Shown here: piece after piece, positions 7,162 to 15,201 of the stretch
Layout of the letters: the number at the start of each line of letters is the position of its first letter
Position numbering within the stretch: position 1 is the first letter of the stretch
DNA from: a bacterium
GTDB taxonomy: Bacteria > CSSED10-310 > JAJRTK01
Length of the DNA: 15,203 nucleotides
Reading direction: 5' to 3'
Assembly: GCA_024278345.1 (NCBI GenBank)
Contig: JAJRTK010000462.1
Coordinates: forward strand, 1 to 15,203
Notes under the pieces: model-generated
The model's database searches: none
Told to the model about the DNA's origin: nothing
Seen by the model: only the letters and a program-made list of their open reading frames with translations
Program-made: the position numbers and the translations under genes

Positions 7162-8523
7162 TCACCAACTCCCGATAATCTCCTGTCCCCCCAAAAGATA
7201 CCAGGCGACCGCCCCGGCAATCAGCACCATCATCACAAAACAAAAACCCAACAGACGTCGGAACTTTCGGGCACGTCTTCCGCGGGCAAAGGAGCCTCTC
7301 TGCAAATGTCTTAGCAAAGACTGGGCCTCGACGAGATTTGGCCGTATCTGAAGAGCCGCCCGAAGAAGATCCATCGCCTTGGCGGGATTGTGCTCCGATA
7401 TCTCTTGGGCCTCCGCCAACTTGACTTTCGCGTTGCTCAGCGCACGGCTTTGCGAAATCTGTAGCATAGTCCGGAGCGAACTCAGCCGTTCCTGAGCCAA
7501 CACACTCTGAGGCGCCAATTCCATGATCTGTTCGTAAAGTTGAATCGCCGCTTCGGTAGATCCCTGTGCCTCCGCCTTCGAGGCTGCATCGACAAGCTGC
7601 CGAATCTTACGCCTTTGTTTTTTTGGGGGTCCACTTGCCAGCACTACATCCAGCGTATCCGGATCGATGCCATCATCATTCCTCTGGCCATTCCCTGGCA
7701 ATGCGGAATAGAAGTCATCCGTTCCAAAATCTTCGGCAAAGATTCCTTCTTCCGCCTCCGAAGACTCGTCTGCAAATTCATGGGAGGTTCGGACACCAGA
7801 GGGCTCCCCGTGGCCACTGGCGGAAGCAGGCGCGGACCCGACGTCCGCTTCTCCAAGGCGAGCGAGGCCCGCGGTAGCTCGCTGATTCCCGGGATCGAGA
7901 TCGAGAACTTTCCGCCACTCTCGCGCCGCACCCTCGGGATCTCCAGCTTCTTCCAGGGCCTTGGCTGTCAGAAGGGTCTCTTCCAAGAACTGTTGGTCGC
8001 CTTCCTTGGCCTTCGCCAGCTCGCTGTACATGTAGGCATCAGCATGATCGGGGTCCAGGTCTAACGCGGCTTCAAACCGGTCGCGTGCCTGGCGATAACG
8101 CCCGCGGTCAAAAAGCCGTTTTCCTTCCTTGAACAGCATTTCCGGATTCGCTTCGCCATCGCTCAAAGGCTTATTTTCCGCCGCCACCGCAACGGTGTGC
8201 TCCTCTTCCCGCAACTCCTCTTCTCCAAGAGAGCTGAGAGCCGCCTTAAGTGTCCCCTTTTCGGTCTCCGCGATCTTGGCCCGTGCCGCATCTACGTGTT
8301 TGAGAGTCTGCCGATGGCCGGGAACTCGTTCTAACACCAGATCCCAATAGGCCAAAGCCTGGCCATAGTCCCCTGCTCTAAAACAATCGACCCCCTTCTT
8401 GAACAAATCAGCCAGTTTTTTCTGTCCAGTGGAAGTTTGCACGTGCCCCATCCGTGGCCCCTTAGCGACCAATTTCTTGGAGGAATTCAAAGTGAGTGCA
8501 TTACCCATTTGATCTTGACTCAT
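7162..8523 (-). CDS. TPR protein with C-terminal membrane anchor, kinase-less paralogue of the neighbouring kinase's TPR-membrane region
   Basis: The 453-residue protein has no kinase domain. It has a degenerate TPR pair (about 36-90) and a full TPR module (128-224) that closely follows the kinase's 690-786 module, sharing the LF..GK.L...GRY..A pattern, ELA.AK and EET.L.A.A. An acidic linker (about 230-297) follows. Residues 302-410 resemble kinase residues 949-1055, ending in the same HNPAKAM..LRAAL.IRP pattern, basic stretch and a single hydrophobic helix (424-444). Only nine residues follow the helix, so most of the protein should be cytoplasmic and tail-anchored. The ATG at 8523 has a GGAGG-type site about 7 nt upstream. 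It lies between the secreted TPR gene and the kinase in one probable operon. It is likely a scaffold, adaptor or kinase partner; function is not known. Confidence 0.85.
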   Translation of the reverse strand: MSQDQMGNALTLNSSKKLVAKGPRMGHVQTSTGQKKLADLFKKGVDCFRAGDYGQALAYWDLVLERVPGHRQTLKHVDAARAKIAETEKGTLKAALSSLGEEELREEEHTVAVAAENKPLSDGEANPEMLFKEGKRLFDRGRYRQARDRFEAALDLDPDHADAYMYSELAKAKEGDQQFLEETLLTAKALEEAGDPEGAAREWRKVLDLDPGNQRATAGLARLGEADVGSAPASASGHGEPSGVRTSHEFADESSEAEEGIFAEDFGTDDFYSALPGNGQRNDDGIDPDTLDVVLASGPPKKQRRKIRQLVDAASKAEAQGSTEAAIQLYEQIMELAPQSVLAQERLSSLRTMLQISQSRALSNAKVKLAEAQEISEHNPAKAMDLLRAALQIRPNLVEAQSLLRHLQRGSFARGRRARKFRRLLGFCFVMMVLIAGAVAWYLLGGQEIIGSW

Positions 8524-8607
8524 CCAATCTCCTCCCCACCACCGCCTGATCCTTTCGACTCCCTCCGCGGGGCAAAGCCGCAGCTGTGGCGGGACACTCT
8601 GGACACT

Positions 8608-10275
8608 CTAGTCGTCACGAGGAATCTCAACAGTGGCAGTCTCAACCAGGCGAAACTGAAAAACTCCTGACATTCGCCCCTTTCGACGACTGTACTTGAG
8701 CTTTTCCCTGGTGCGTAGCCTCAGGATATTGTTGACTCCGGGGGCGATATCGACGCCAGCGTCGAACACCCATTCCTTGCTCTCCTCCCCCGCACCGCCA
8801 CGCACAACGATCTCAAGCTTCCGCCGACCCGCGGGCACATCGTCGAACAGGTAGTCTCCGGAAAAAACATGAATGTTCTTTGCGTGTCCCTTCTTGCCCT
8901 TTTTCGCGGGATGTTCGACCTCCGAATCAGTCAAATAGTAAACTGTGTCGCCATCGATACGAACAATCACCTCGATGTTGGTCTTCGACCGCTGCGTCGA
9001 GACTCTGGGATCAACTTTGGCCGACCACCAAAACGAATCTCCCTCGAACTCAAGCTTCACTCGGCCTTTGGGAGTCATCAGATCATCGAGCAACTGGATT
9101 TTCGCCTTGGCATCGGAATCGTCGGGTCTGAGGGCAAGGATCTTCCCGTAGTAGAATTTTGCTTCGGTGTACTTTTGATTCTCAAAGAAATTTTCCGCTG
9201 CACCGCGAAAGTAGTTTACGCGATCCCGTACCGCCTCGGGAGTCTCCTCACCTCGGACACCGAGAGCCTCGTAACACATTTCAAGGCCCTGCCTTGCCAG
9301 GATATCATCTGGAATGAGCTTGAGGATAGCTTGATAGTGCCTCTTGGCGGTGCGATAGTCCTTTCTGGCAAGGGCATCCTCCGCCCTCTGGAGCAACTCT
9401 TCGGGGCTGGTTTCCGCTTTGCCCGCAAGCGCGGCACGCGCTTCCGCAATCTTTTCATTGGCGAGAACGCGCCGCTCCCCCCACAAATCGACTCTTTTTA
9501 GCCTTTGAAAATAAGCGACTGCCTTCTGGAAATCCCCGCTGTCCAAGGCTTTGAACCCTTTGCGTTGATAAAAGGCACCGATCTTAGCCAAAAGTTCCCT
9601 GATCGTCGTGTTTTCCTCGTCAAGAGCCATGATCTGCCGCGCAACCTCCAGAACATTGGTCCCTTTCGGAGTCGTGTAATAATATTTCCGGAAGTAGAGT
9701 TTTGCCTTACTCTCAAGATTCGCGATCTCGCGCTTTTTCCGCGCCTCTTCCTCACCACTATCCTGATGTTCAATGGGCGCCAACCCGCTCCCACCCCAGT
9801 CATAGTCCCCGCCAATCGCCCCTTCGGCAGCCGGCGCTGGAGTTGGCGAAGAGCCTCCCGTCCCCAAAAGATCTTCGGGAGCAACCGATGGCTGATCCTC
9901 AGCATCACCCTCTTCACTCACTGCTGCACCAGAAGCAACCGGCGGCTCTGAAACGTCGCCCCCAGACTCGGGAATCCGGTCCTCCGAAACCGCATCCACA
10001 CCAGTCTCCTGGTCCGGCGACGGCGTGGGAGCAACCTCTGAATCAGATGCCTCTTCCGGAGTTTTTCCTTCATCTCCTTCGATGAGCTCCCGTGGATCAA
10101 AAAAATCTCCAGCTCCGTCAGCCTGCTCCTCCTCGGTCGATTCCTCGGAGGCAGACTCCGCCGTTTCGGGGGCGGACGTCTCTTTGCCGGATTCTCCCGC
10201 GCCGCCATCTTGACCTCGGGCTGGAACCCCTACCCACAAGAACACCAACAACCCTATCGATATCCATCGAAACAT
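8608..10275 (-). CDS. Secreted acidic TPR protein with C-terminal beta-rich domain
   Basis: From the ATG at 10275 the product is 555 residues. The start is chosen because it gives a clean signal peptide (Arg3, hydrophobic ISIGLLVFLWVGV, likely cleavage near ARG-QD at 20-23, no lipobox Cys) and GGAGG lies 9 nt upstream; the same frame extends to 10374 but the added 33 residues carry no signal. Residues 23-175 are Glu/Asp/Pro/Ser-rich and probably disordered. TPR-like helices span about 190-400. The last 150 residues are beta-rich and include DDVPAGRRKLEIVVRGG (478-494), reminiscent of PEGA or carboxypeptidase-regulatory-like folds. It is the first gene of the likely kinase operon and is the probable extracytoplasmic partner. 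No enzymatic motif is visible, and I do not recognise a named family. Confidence 0.8.
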   Translation of the reverse strand: MFRWISIGLLVFLWVGVPARGQDGGAGESGKETSAPETAESASEESTEEEQADGAGDFFDPRELIEGDEGKTPEEASDSEVAPTPSPDQETGVDAVSEDRIPESGGDVSEPPVASGAAVSEEGDAEDQPSVAPEDLLGTGGSSPTPAPAAEGAIGGDYDWGGSGLAPIEHQDSGEEEARKKREIANLESKAKLYFRKYYYTTPKGTNVLEVARQIMALDEENTTIRELLAKIGAFYQRKGFKALDSGDFQKAVAYFQRLKRVDLWGERRVLANEKIAEARAALAGKAETSPEELLQRAEDALARKDYRTAKRHYQAILKLIPDDILARQGLEMCYEALGVRGEETPEAVRDRVNYFRGAAENFFENQKYTEAKFYYGKILALRPDDSDAKAKIQLLDDLMTPKGRVKLEFEGDSFWWSAKVDPRVSTQRSKTNIEVIVRIDGDTVYYLTDSEVEHPAKKGKKGHAKNIHVFSGDYLFDDVPAGRRKLEIVVRGGAGEESKEWVFDAGVDIAPGVNNILRLRTREKLKYSRRKGRMSGVFQFRLVETATVEIPRDD

Positions 10276-10643
10276 GGAATCGAACCTCCGTCCACACACC
10301 GCCTTTTCCCCAACAAGACCCCGAGCAAGAGGCGTATTGCCCATCATCAGGCACCTTCCATTCATTGCACCCACCTGGCAGCTACGCCCTTAAACGTCCG
10401 TCATCATCGCAGCCAGGCGAATCATCGCCGCGACAGACGGCCATTGGCCAGAATCGCACCGCATCTGGAAAACTCCTTCGCAATTTGGCAGCCTAGCAAA
10501 GCGATGGACACTGAATCAAGTTGCCCCCGGACACAGGAGCTACGCCAAGGCAAATGAGGCGCCAGACTCTCTGGCTACGATCCAAGGTGACAAACTGGGG
10601 CTTGAGAGGCAATTGATCCACCAAGAAACGGGAGCAACACAGC
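10276..10643. promoter_or_regulatory. Divergent intergenic region between the TPR operon and the CPBP protease gene
   Basis: These 368 bp separate two genes that read away from each other and should hold both promoters, including the one for the whole TPR-kinase operon. Open frames crossing it have no recognisable product. I could not single out a convincing -35/-10 pair. Near 10439-10449 there is a small near-palindrome (GGCC-A-TTGGCC type), too short to call an operator. Confidence 0.5.
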
Positions 10644-11996
10644 TTGAACGGACATCCAAGACAATCCCCGCGCCGATCCTTCCCTCTCCTCCTCTGCGCC
10701 TTGGGGGCCACCCTTTACTGCGCGTCGTTTCTGGTTCTCATCGCCGTGGCACCGTCAGCCAGGGAATCTTCTCAAACTTTGCTCAAAGCACAGATTCGGT
10801 TGCTCGTAACCCTGCACGCTGGGCTTTCAGAGAACCACACAATGGCGAGCAACCTCCTTGAGTCGATGATCCGGGAAGCCCTGGAGATCGCGGGGACACA
10901 GAGCTTCGCGGAACAAGCGGTTTGGGTCGCTGAGCAGGGAGGGCCCGTTGCTCTTGAAGAGTGGGCGGCGAAAGGGAAGCCCCTCAAGGAGCCAGGCAGA
11001 TTGGAAACACTGGAAACCATCCAAGCAATCTTCGAGGGGGGCACGAGACCTAACCCGACAAAACTCCATAAGCTGCTTCAAGAAACGCACGGCCCTTTTC
11101 GGGAGTTGGTTCGGGGAAGGCTGGGAGAAGGTCAAGGCAGGGCAGCCTTTTACAAGAGAGGCCAAAAGGCTCTTTTCCTCGTTGGGTCGGGAGTCCTGCT
11201 CCTTTTGGCCCTGGGAGTCCTTGGGATAAGCATCCTGATGACGAACTGGTTGTGGCTGGGAAAAATCCATCCGGTCTCCCGGTTTCCTCCGGCGGACCCG
11301 GGCCAGCTTCGGGGTCTGGATATCTACCTTGTCTTCACTGGCTGGCTGTGCCTCTACTTCACGGTATCAGCCGCGGGCCCTCTCCTGATGGAGTCCCTTG
11401 GCCCAGCGGCCGTTTCTTGTTCCTATGCCCTCCACGGCCTTGGCGGGCTGTTTCTCATCCGCGTGTTGATTTTTCCCGGGCAATCGATTCGAACCATCGG
11501 TGAAAAACTCTTCGGAGGATCCAAGCTGGGTGGAATGCGATGCTTTCTCTTCGGATTGGGGGGCTATGCCGTGGCACTACCGGTGATTTTCTTCGTGGGA
11601 TGGGCCACGCGGATGTTCACCGGAACGCCGCCAGTAGCGGACAACCCCATCATTTCGATATTCCTTGGCTCGGGGTCCTGGCTGGACAGAGCCACCTTGG
11701 CCGCGACAGTCTTGGTGCTAGCGCCGATTTTCGAGGAAATCCTGTTCCGGGGCCTCCTTCTTCCTGCTTTTCGGCAACGGATCGGGGTGGTGGGCGGCCT
11801 TTCCGCAAGCGCTCTCCTGTTCGCCTTCATCCACTTCGACGCCCAGGCTTTTCCGCTTTTGGCGGCGCTGGGCTTCATTCTGGGCTTCGTCGCCCACAAA
11901 AGCGGTTCCCTCTGGCCAGCCATCGTCACTCACGGGCTTTGGAACACCCAGAGTCTGCTTTCTATCGAGATCCTCCGCCAACTGGGGGGAAACTGA
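10644..11996 (+). CDS. CPBP-family intramembrane metalloprotease (CAAX-protease-like)
   Basis: The 450-residue polytopic membrane protein carries the three CPBP/Abi signatures in order: EExxxR (Glu364, Glu365, Arg369 in FEEILFRG), FxxxH (Phe393-His397) and HxxxN (His430-Asn434 in THGLWN). These residues form the membrane-embedded active site in the Rce1/CPBP family. An N-terminal helix (about 13-37) is followed by an unusual soluble segment of about 135 residues (38-172), then seven or so further helices. The start is TTG at 10644; an in-frame stop lies 30 bp upstream with no other start between, and GGGAG (10630-10634) is at suitable spacing. The next ATG (codon 67) would remove the first helix. 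Substrate unknown; family roles include protein processing, immunity to bacteriocins and membrane-protein assembly. Confidence 0.9.
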   Translation: MNGHPRQSPRRSFPLLLCALGATLYCASFLVLIAVAPSARESSQTLLKAQIRLLVTLHAGLSENHTMASNLLESMIREALEIAGTQSFAEQAVWVAEQGGPVALEEWAAKGKPLKEPGRLETLETIQAIFEGGTRPNPTKLHKLLQETHGPFRELVRGRLGEGQGRAAFYKRGQKALFLVGSGVLLLLALGVLGISILMTNWLWLGKIHPVSRFPPADPGQLRGLDIYLVFTGWLCLYFTVSAAGPLLMESLGPAAVSCSYALHGLGGLFLIRVLIFPGQSIRTIGEKLFGGSKLGGMRCFLFGLGGYAVALPVIFFVGWATRMFTGTPPVADNPIISIFLGSGSWLDRATLAATVLVLAPIFEEILFRGLLLPAFRQRIGVVGGLSASALLFAFIHFDAQAFPLLAALGFILGFVAHKSGSLWPAIVTHGLWNTQSLLSIEILRQLGGN

Positions 11997-12075
11997 GACC
12001 GCTTAGGGCAGACCATCTTCACGACGCACCTATCACCGGTTCCGGGTCAGCCGTCCACTCCCCCCAGTCCTCGGT

Positions 12076-12906
12076 CTACAGGCGCACGTCGAGCCACGGA
12101 AAAAGGATGTCGAAGATCCGTTTTCTGTCGGGGTCACCGAAAATCTCGTGATACATGGCTTCGAATACGTCCAGCCGCTTGTCCGAGGCTCCCACCCGAC
12201 CATAGAAATCCTTGGTGGCCGAGAGGTCCGCGATGCGATCCGACCCGCCAGCAAGTAAGAGCAACGGAAGCCGCAGCTTGTCTGCCTGGGCCAGAGCCTC
12301 CCCGTGAGCCACAAGTTGCCGCGAAAAAGCTCTGGCTGTCGCCACCTTTCCATACAAGGGATCGGCTTTGGTTTTCTCCACCACTTCATGATTCCTGGAG
12401 AGATCCTCCGCCGGCAGATCGGTGGGCATGGAAAACGTCGGCCAAGCACGATTCAACAGGCTAGCCAACAATTTTTTCCAAAGAGGAAGGGCAAATCTCA
12501 ACCCCAGGTAAGGGGAAGAGAGGACCAGGCCTCGGATCGATTCTCCCCGTCCAGCCTGCAAAAACCGAATCGCCACCAACGCGCCCATGGAATGGCCCAC
12601 CAGAAAACGAGGCAGCTCCGACGCGGGCCCGATTCTCAACAGGGAATCGAGGTCATCGAGGTAGTGACCGAAACAAGCCGCATGGCCTCGTTGGCCAGCC
12701 GAGCGGCCATGGCCACGAAGATCGAGCGCCGAAACAGTGTAGCCCCGGCGAAGCGCCTCGCCAACGAACTCCGGATATCGACCGGCGTGATCCAGGTAGC
12801 CGTGGACAAGAACCAGCTCCCCCTTAGGCTCCGAGGCCGGCCAGCGATAACCAGCCAACATCGTCCCATCCTTCGAAGTTAACTGGAATGTTCGGGCATC
12901 CTTCAT
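12076..12906 (-). CDS. Alpha/beta hydrolase, monoacylglycerol lipase / lysophospholipase-like (S33 type)
   Basis: This 276-residue cytoplasmic serine hydrolase has the monoglyceride-lipase layout: oxyanion-hole HG (35-36) in VLVHGYLDHAGRY, LDLRGHGRS (61-69), nucleophile Ser106 in GHSMG, acid Asp223 in GGSDRIAD and His253 in MYHEIFGD. The triad is complete and spacing is normal for the family. Likely substrates are monoacylglycerols, lysophospholipids or similar esters, but specificity cannot be read from sequence. Its ATG at 12904-12906 overlaps the TGA of the upstream cyclic-nucleotide-binding-like gene as ATGA, so the two are translationally coupled. There is no signal peptide. Confidence 0.92.
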   Translation of the reverse strand: MKDARTFQLTSKDGTMLAGYRWPASEPKGELVLVHGYLDHAGRYPEFVGEALRRGYTVSALDLRGHGRSAGQRGHAACFGHYLDDLDSLLRIGPASELPRFLVGHSMGALVAIRFLQAGRGESIRGLVLSSPYLGLRFALPLWKKLLASLLNRAWPTFSMPTDLPAEDLSRNHEVVEKTKADPLYGKVATARAFSRQLVAHGEALAQADKLRLPLLLLAGGSDRIADLSATKDFYGRVGASDKRLDVFEAMYHEIFGDPDRKRIFDILFPWLDVRL

Positions 12907-13583
12907 GAAATCTTTTCCCTGCTAATCAGCCACTCGTTCGCTTCCGCCTTCTGGTCCAAATAACCCTCCAAATAGTTGGCGACACTGGAATCCTTGAGCA
13001 GATCCTGGATGACGCCAGACGCCTTGGAGATCAGGCCGCTCTTGTCGGTGGTGGCGCTGAAGTAGCGCCCCCTCATGCCGGTGAAGTGGTCTCGCATCTG
13101 GCACAAGAAGCGGAACATGTACATGAACTCCTGCCAGGTCTTGATGCTCTTGCTGGCAGCTACCGCCGTTTGTACCAGCGACCGCATGAACTCCTTGAGA
13201 GGAACAGCGATCACCGGAGTCTTCTGGTTTGCCGAAATAATTAGAAGACAATTTCTGGCGATCTGCCCCGTAAGACTCTTGAGGATGAGAGAGGTCACCT
13301 GATCATTCCCCAACTCGAAGACTTGCTTGACCAGGTTGGCGGGATACTCGATGACCGTGGAATTGTCTTCCAAGGCCACGACGCCAGCGGACCGAATGGG
13401 CTCTTCGCCGTCAAGAGTAAAAATCGCGTTCTCTCCCAACACCATCTTGGGGTAGATGAAGCCCACCAGCTCTTGCCCGGTCTTGACGGCAAGCTTTCCC
13501 TGTTCGAGGATGGCGATGGAGCGAGCACGGTCCCCTTTCTCCCAAAGGAGAGCATTCTTCGACAGGATGAGCTTCCTTTGCAT
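12903..13583 (-). CDS. Cyclic nucleotide-binding-domain protein without a DNA-binding domain
   Basis: The 226-residue protein starts with a cNMP-binding-like beta barrel (about 5-85). WEKGDRARSIAILEQGKLAV fits the first strands; GEN at 50-52 and the IRSAGVVA segment with Arg64-Ser65-Ala66 correspond to the phosphate-binding GE...R(S/T)A cassette of CRP-like domains. The remaining 140 residues are helical (VTSLILKSLTGQIA, then a helix-rich tail) and show no winged-helix, cyclase or kinase motif, so this is not a CRP-type transcription factor. The ATG at 13583 is preceded by purine-rich sequence rather than a well-spaced strong site. The stop overlaps the hydrolase start (ATGA). It may sense a nucleotide and act through protein contacts, perhaps with the hydrolase; that link is inference. 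Confidence 0.75.
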   Translation of the reverse strand: MQRKLILSKNALLWEKGDRARSIAILEQGKLAVKTGQELVGFIYPKMVLGENAIFTLDGEEPIRSAGVVALEDNSTVIEYPANLVKQVFELGNDQVTSLILKSLTGQIARNCLLIISANQKTPVIAVPLKEFMRSLVQTAVAASKSIKTWQEFMYMFRFLCQMRDHFTGMRGRYFSATTDKSGLISKASGVIQDLLKDSSVANYLEGYLDQKAEANEWLISREKIS

Positions 13584-13852
13584 CTCTTTATCTTTTTCCT
13601 TTGTTTTCAGGGTTTTTATTCCGATAAACAGCTATCTAACGCTCTACCTCAACCAAACCCGCCGGTCAAGTGACAGCCCGGCTAAGGCCTGTCAACCACC
13701 AAGATTCAGTTGATTTTTGCCTTCCGCTCCCATCAGGCGCTGGCCAGCACCCGCTGCTCGCCACTCACCACCCACGGGCCGGGTCATCGCACCCCAAAAG
13801 TGATGCCACTCCACGAGATCTCCGGGACACCAACAAAAGAAGGTTCAACCAG
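13584..13852. promoter_or_regulatory. Divergent intergenic region, AT-rich next to the cNMP-binding gene
   Basis: These 269 bp separate the minus-strand cNMP-binding/hydrolase pair from the plus-strand methyltransferase. The part next to 13584 is distinctly AT-rich compared with the rest of the window. On the minus strand TTGACC (complement of 13666-13671) is followed at 17 bp by TAGAGC, a weak sigma70-like pair, and TTTATC lies farther down. On the plus strand AGAAGG (13838-13843) serves as the methyltransferase ribosome-binding site. Confidence 0.4.
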
Positions 13853-14737
13853 ATGAAAGATGCCCGACCGAGCAAAACCGCTGAGGTCACCGCACTTCAG
13901 AGGGCCTCTGAACAAAAACGGCCACCTCCGGAGAGGATCTTGGACGACCCCTTCGCCAACTGTTTTCTGACAAAGACAACCCAAGCGGCGTTGGCGGCCT
14001 GGGAGCACCGAGGCAAACTCGGCAACCTTCTGGGATGGTTCTCCGTGGGCCTCACCACCTTCGTCCTGACCCGTCATCGGTACATGGATGACCGGCTTCT
14101 GGAAGCCCTGGCCTGTAAAGAGAAAGCGCCCCACCGGATCGTCGTCCTTGGAGCAGGTTACGACATGCGGGCTCACCGCCACGCCAAGGCCATCGACGGT
14201 CGACCTTTCCTGGAAGTGGATCACCCGGCCACGGGAAAGCGAAAAACGGGCATCCTGGACAAGCTGGAGCGAGAGGGCCGACTCACCGCGCCCCGGGCCG
14301 AACAGCTCCTCATCGATTTCCAAACGGAATCCCTGGAAGAACGGCTGAAGCAAGCGGGCCTCCAGGGAAAAGAACGGGTCTTTTTCATCTGGGAAGGCGT
14401 GTCGATGTATCTGACCCGCGAAGCGGTGAAGAATACACTTCGGACCCTGAGCAAGGTCTCGGCCCCGGGAAGCCAGATTGTGTTCGACTGCTGGTTTCTC
14501 CTGGATCAACCGGACCTCCGGAGTGCCTCTCACAGGTTTCTGGCCAACATGCTCCTCTTCCTGGGAGAACCGGTCCTCTTCGGGATCCACCCTGAGGACG
14601 CGGGCGGATTCCTGGATCAGTGTAACCTCAAGATGATGGAAACGGTCCTTCCCCGGGAGCTTAAAAGTCGCTACGTGCGGGACGACAGACGGGTTTACCC
14701 GGCCTGTTACACGGTCTGGGCACGGACAGGGGAATAG
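13853..14737 (+). CDS. Class I SAM-dependent methyltransferase, LCMT / TIGR00027 family
   Basis: The 294-residue product matches the leucine-carboxyl-methyltransferase-like family of bacterial small-molecule O-methyltransferases. Visible blocks are the conserved TAEVTALQRASE / DDPFA start, motif I VVLGAGYDMRAHR (97-109) for SAM binding, EVDHPATGKRK (121-131) with the acidic ribose contact, and WEGVSMYLT (180-188). The frame is open back to 13670, but homology starts at the ATG at 13853, which has AGAAGG 9 nt upstream. The acceptor substrate is unknown; relatives methylate carboxylates or polyketide-like compounds. It is transcribed alone, away from the cNMP-binding gene. No signal peptide or membrane segment is present. 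Confidence 0.92.
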   Translation: MKDARPSKTAEVTALQRASEQKRPPPERILDDPFANCFLTKTTQAALAAWEHRGKLGNLLGWFSVGLTTFVLTRHRYMDDRLLEALACKEKAPHRIVVLGAGYDMRAHRHAKAIDGRPFLEVDHPATGKRKTGILDKLEREGRLTAPRAEQLLIDFQTESLEERLKQAGLQGKERVFFIWEGVSMYLTREAVKNTLRTLSKVSAPGSQIVFDCWFLLDQPDLRSASHRFLANMLLFLGEPVLFGIHPEDAGGFLDQCNLKMMETVLPRELKSRYVRDDRRVYPACYTVWARTGE

Positions 14738-15076
14738 GGCGATTGGGGCGCCGATCATCGGTGGTCGGCGGAGTCGATTATCCGTTATGGCCCGCGGCCA
14801 TTGTCTCCGCTACGCTCCGGCTCGGTCGGCACCGGCCACCCACCAAATCCGCGGTGCCGAGCGCAGCGAGATGCCGAGCATAAGCGAGACCCACCGTACA
14901 AAGAGGGGTGGGGAACTCGTTGCTTTTTATTGCAACGGATCCTCGCGAGTCCCCTGGCGAGGTCCCTGCGCCGAGCGGAGAACATCCGCGGGCCGCCTCC
15001 GCTGGGAGCGCCGCGCCGAGGCCCTTTGAGCCGCGTCTCGCTGCGCTCGGCATCAGCCCCTCGCCAGGGAGCGCGC
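14738..15076. other. Repeat-rich region without a convincing gene
   Basis: This stretch follows the methyltransferase stop. Open frames of 66-100 codons on both strands have no recognisable family and are dominated by Arg, Ala, Gly and Pro produced by GC-rich repeats. It holds a hairpin ATGGCC-CGC-GGCCAT (14787-14801), a second small stem CGTTGC/GCAACG around a T-rich loop (near 14919-14938), and long inverted and direct repeats listed separately. Confidence 0.6.
14855..15052. repeat. 17-bp perfect inverted repeat, arms 181 bp apart
   Basis: TGCCGAGCGCAGCGAGA at 14855-14871 occurs as its exact reverse complement at 15036-15052. Partial forms (GCCGAGCATAAGCGAGA at 14873-14889) lie next to the left arm. 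The arms could be two copies of a dispersed GAGCGCAGCGAG-type repeat in opposite orientation or the ends of a small mobilisable element. No open frame with transposase character lies between them and no target duplication is evident. Confidence 0.7.
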
Positions 15077-15201
15077 TCATTTCCCCTTGCAGGCCTCGGT
15101 CATGGTACCGGCCACGGTGCAGATTTCAGACGCCGCCCCAGGGCTTCCAGCCCTGGAACCCGGCGGAGGCTCTGCCTCCGGACCTCCGCTGGGAGCGCCG
15201 C
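14996..15201 (+). repeat. 19-bp perfect direct repeat (14996-15014 and 15183-15201)
   Basis: CCTCCGCTGGGAGCGCCGC is present twice, 187 bp apart. The second copy lies directly after the paired hairpins at 15138-15180, consistent with modular building blocks of a dispersed intergenic repeat family. Confidence 0.75.

Noticed and set aside
10493-10711. 72-codon minus-strand frame with several Cys residues
   Set aside because: It overlaps the CPBP start and divergent region and has no family resemblance; the Cys pattern is not a zinc-binding motif.
12892-13867. The hydrolase and the methyltransferase both begin with MKDAR and nearly identical first 15 bases
   Set aside because: Similarity stops after five codons; the families are unrelated, so I take it as coincidence.
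13784-14758. 324-codon open frame on the minus strand
   Set aside because: It is antisense to the methyltransferase, whose motif I and WEGVSMYL blocks are unmistakable; the antisense product has no family features.
14778-15080. 100-codon open frame on the minus strand in the repeat region
   Set aside because: Composition reflects GC-rich repeats, with no domain and no clear ribosome-binding site.
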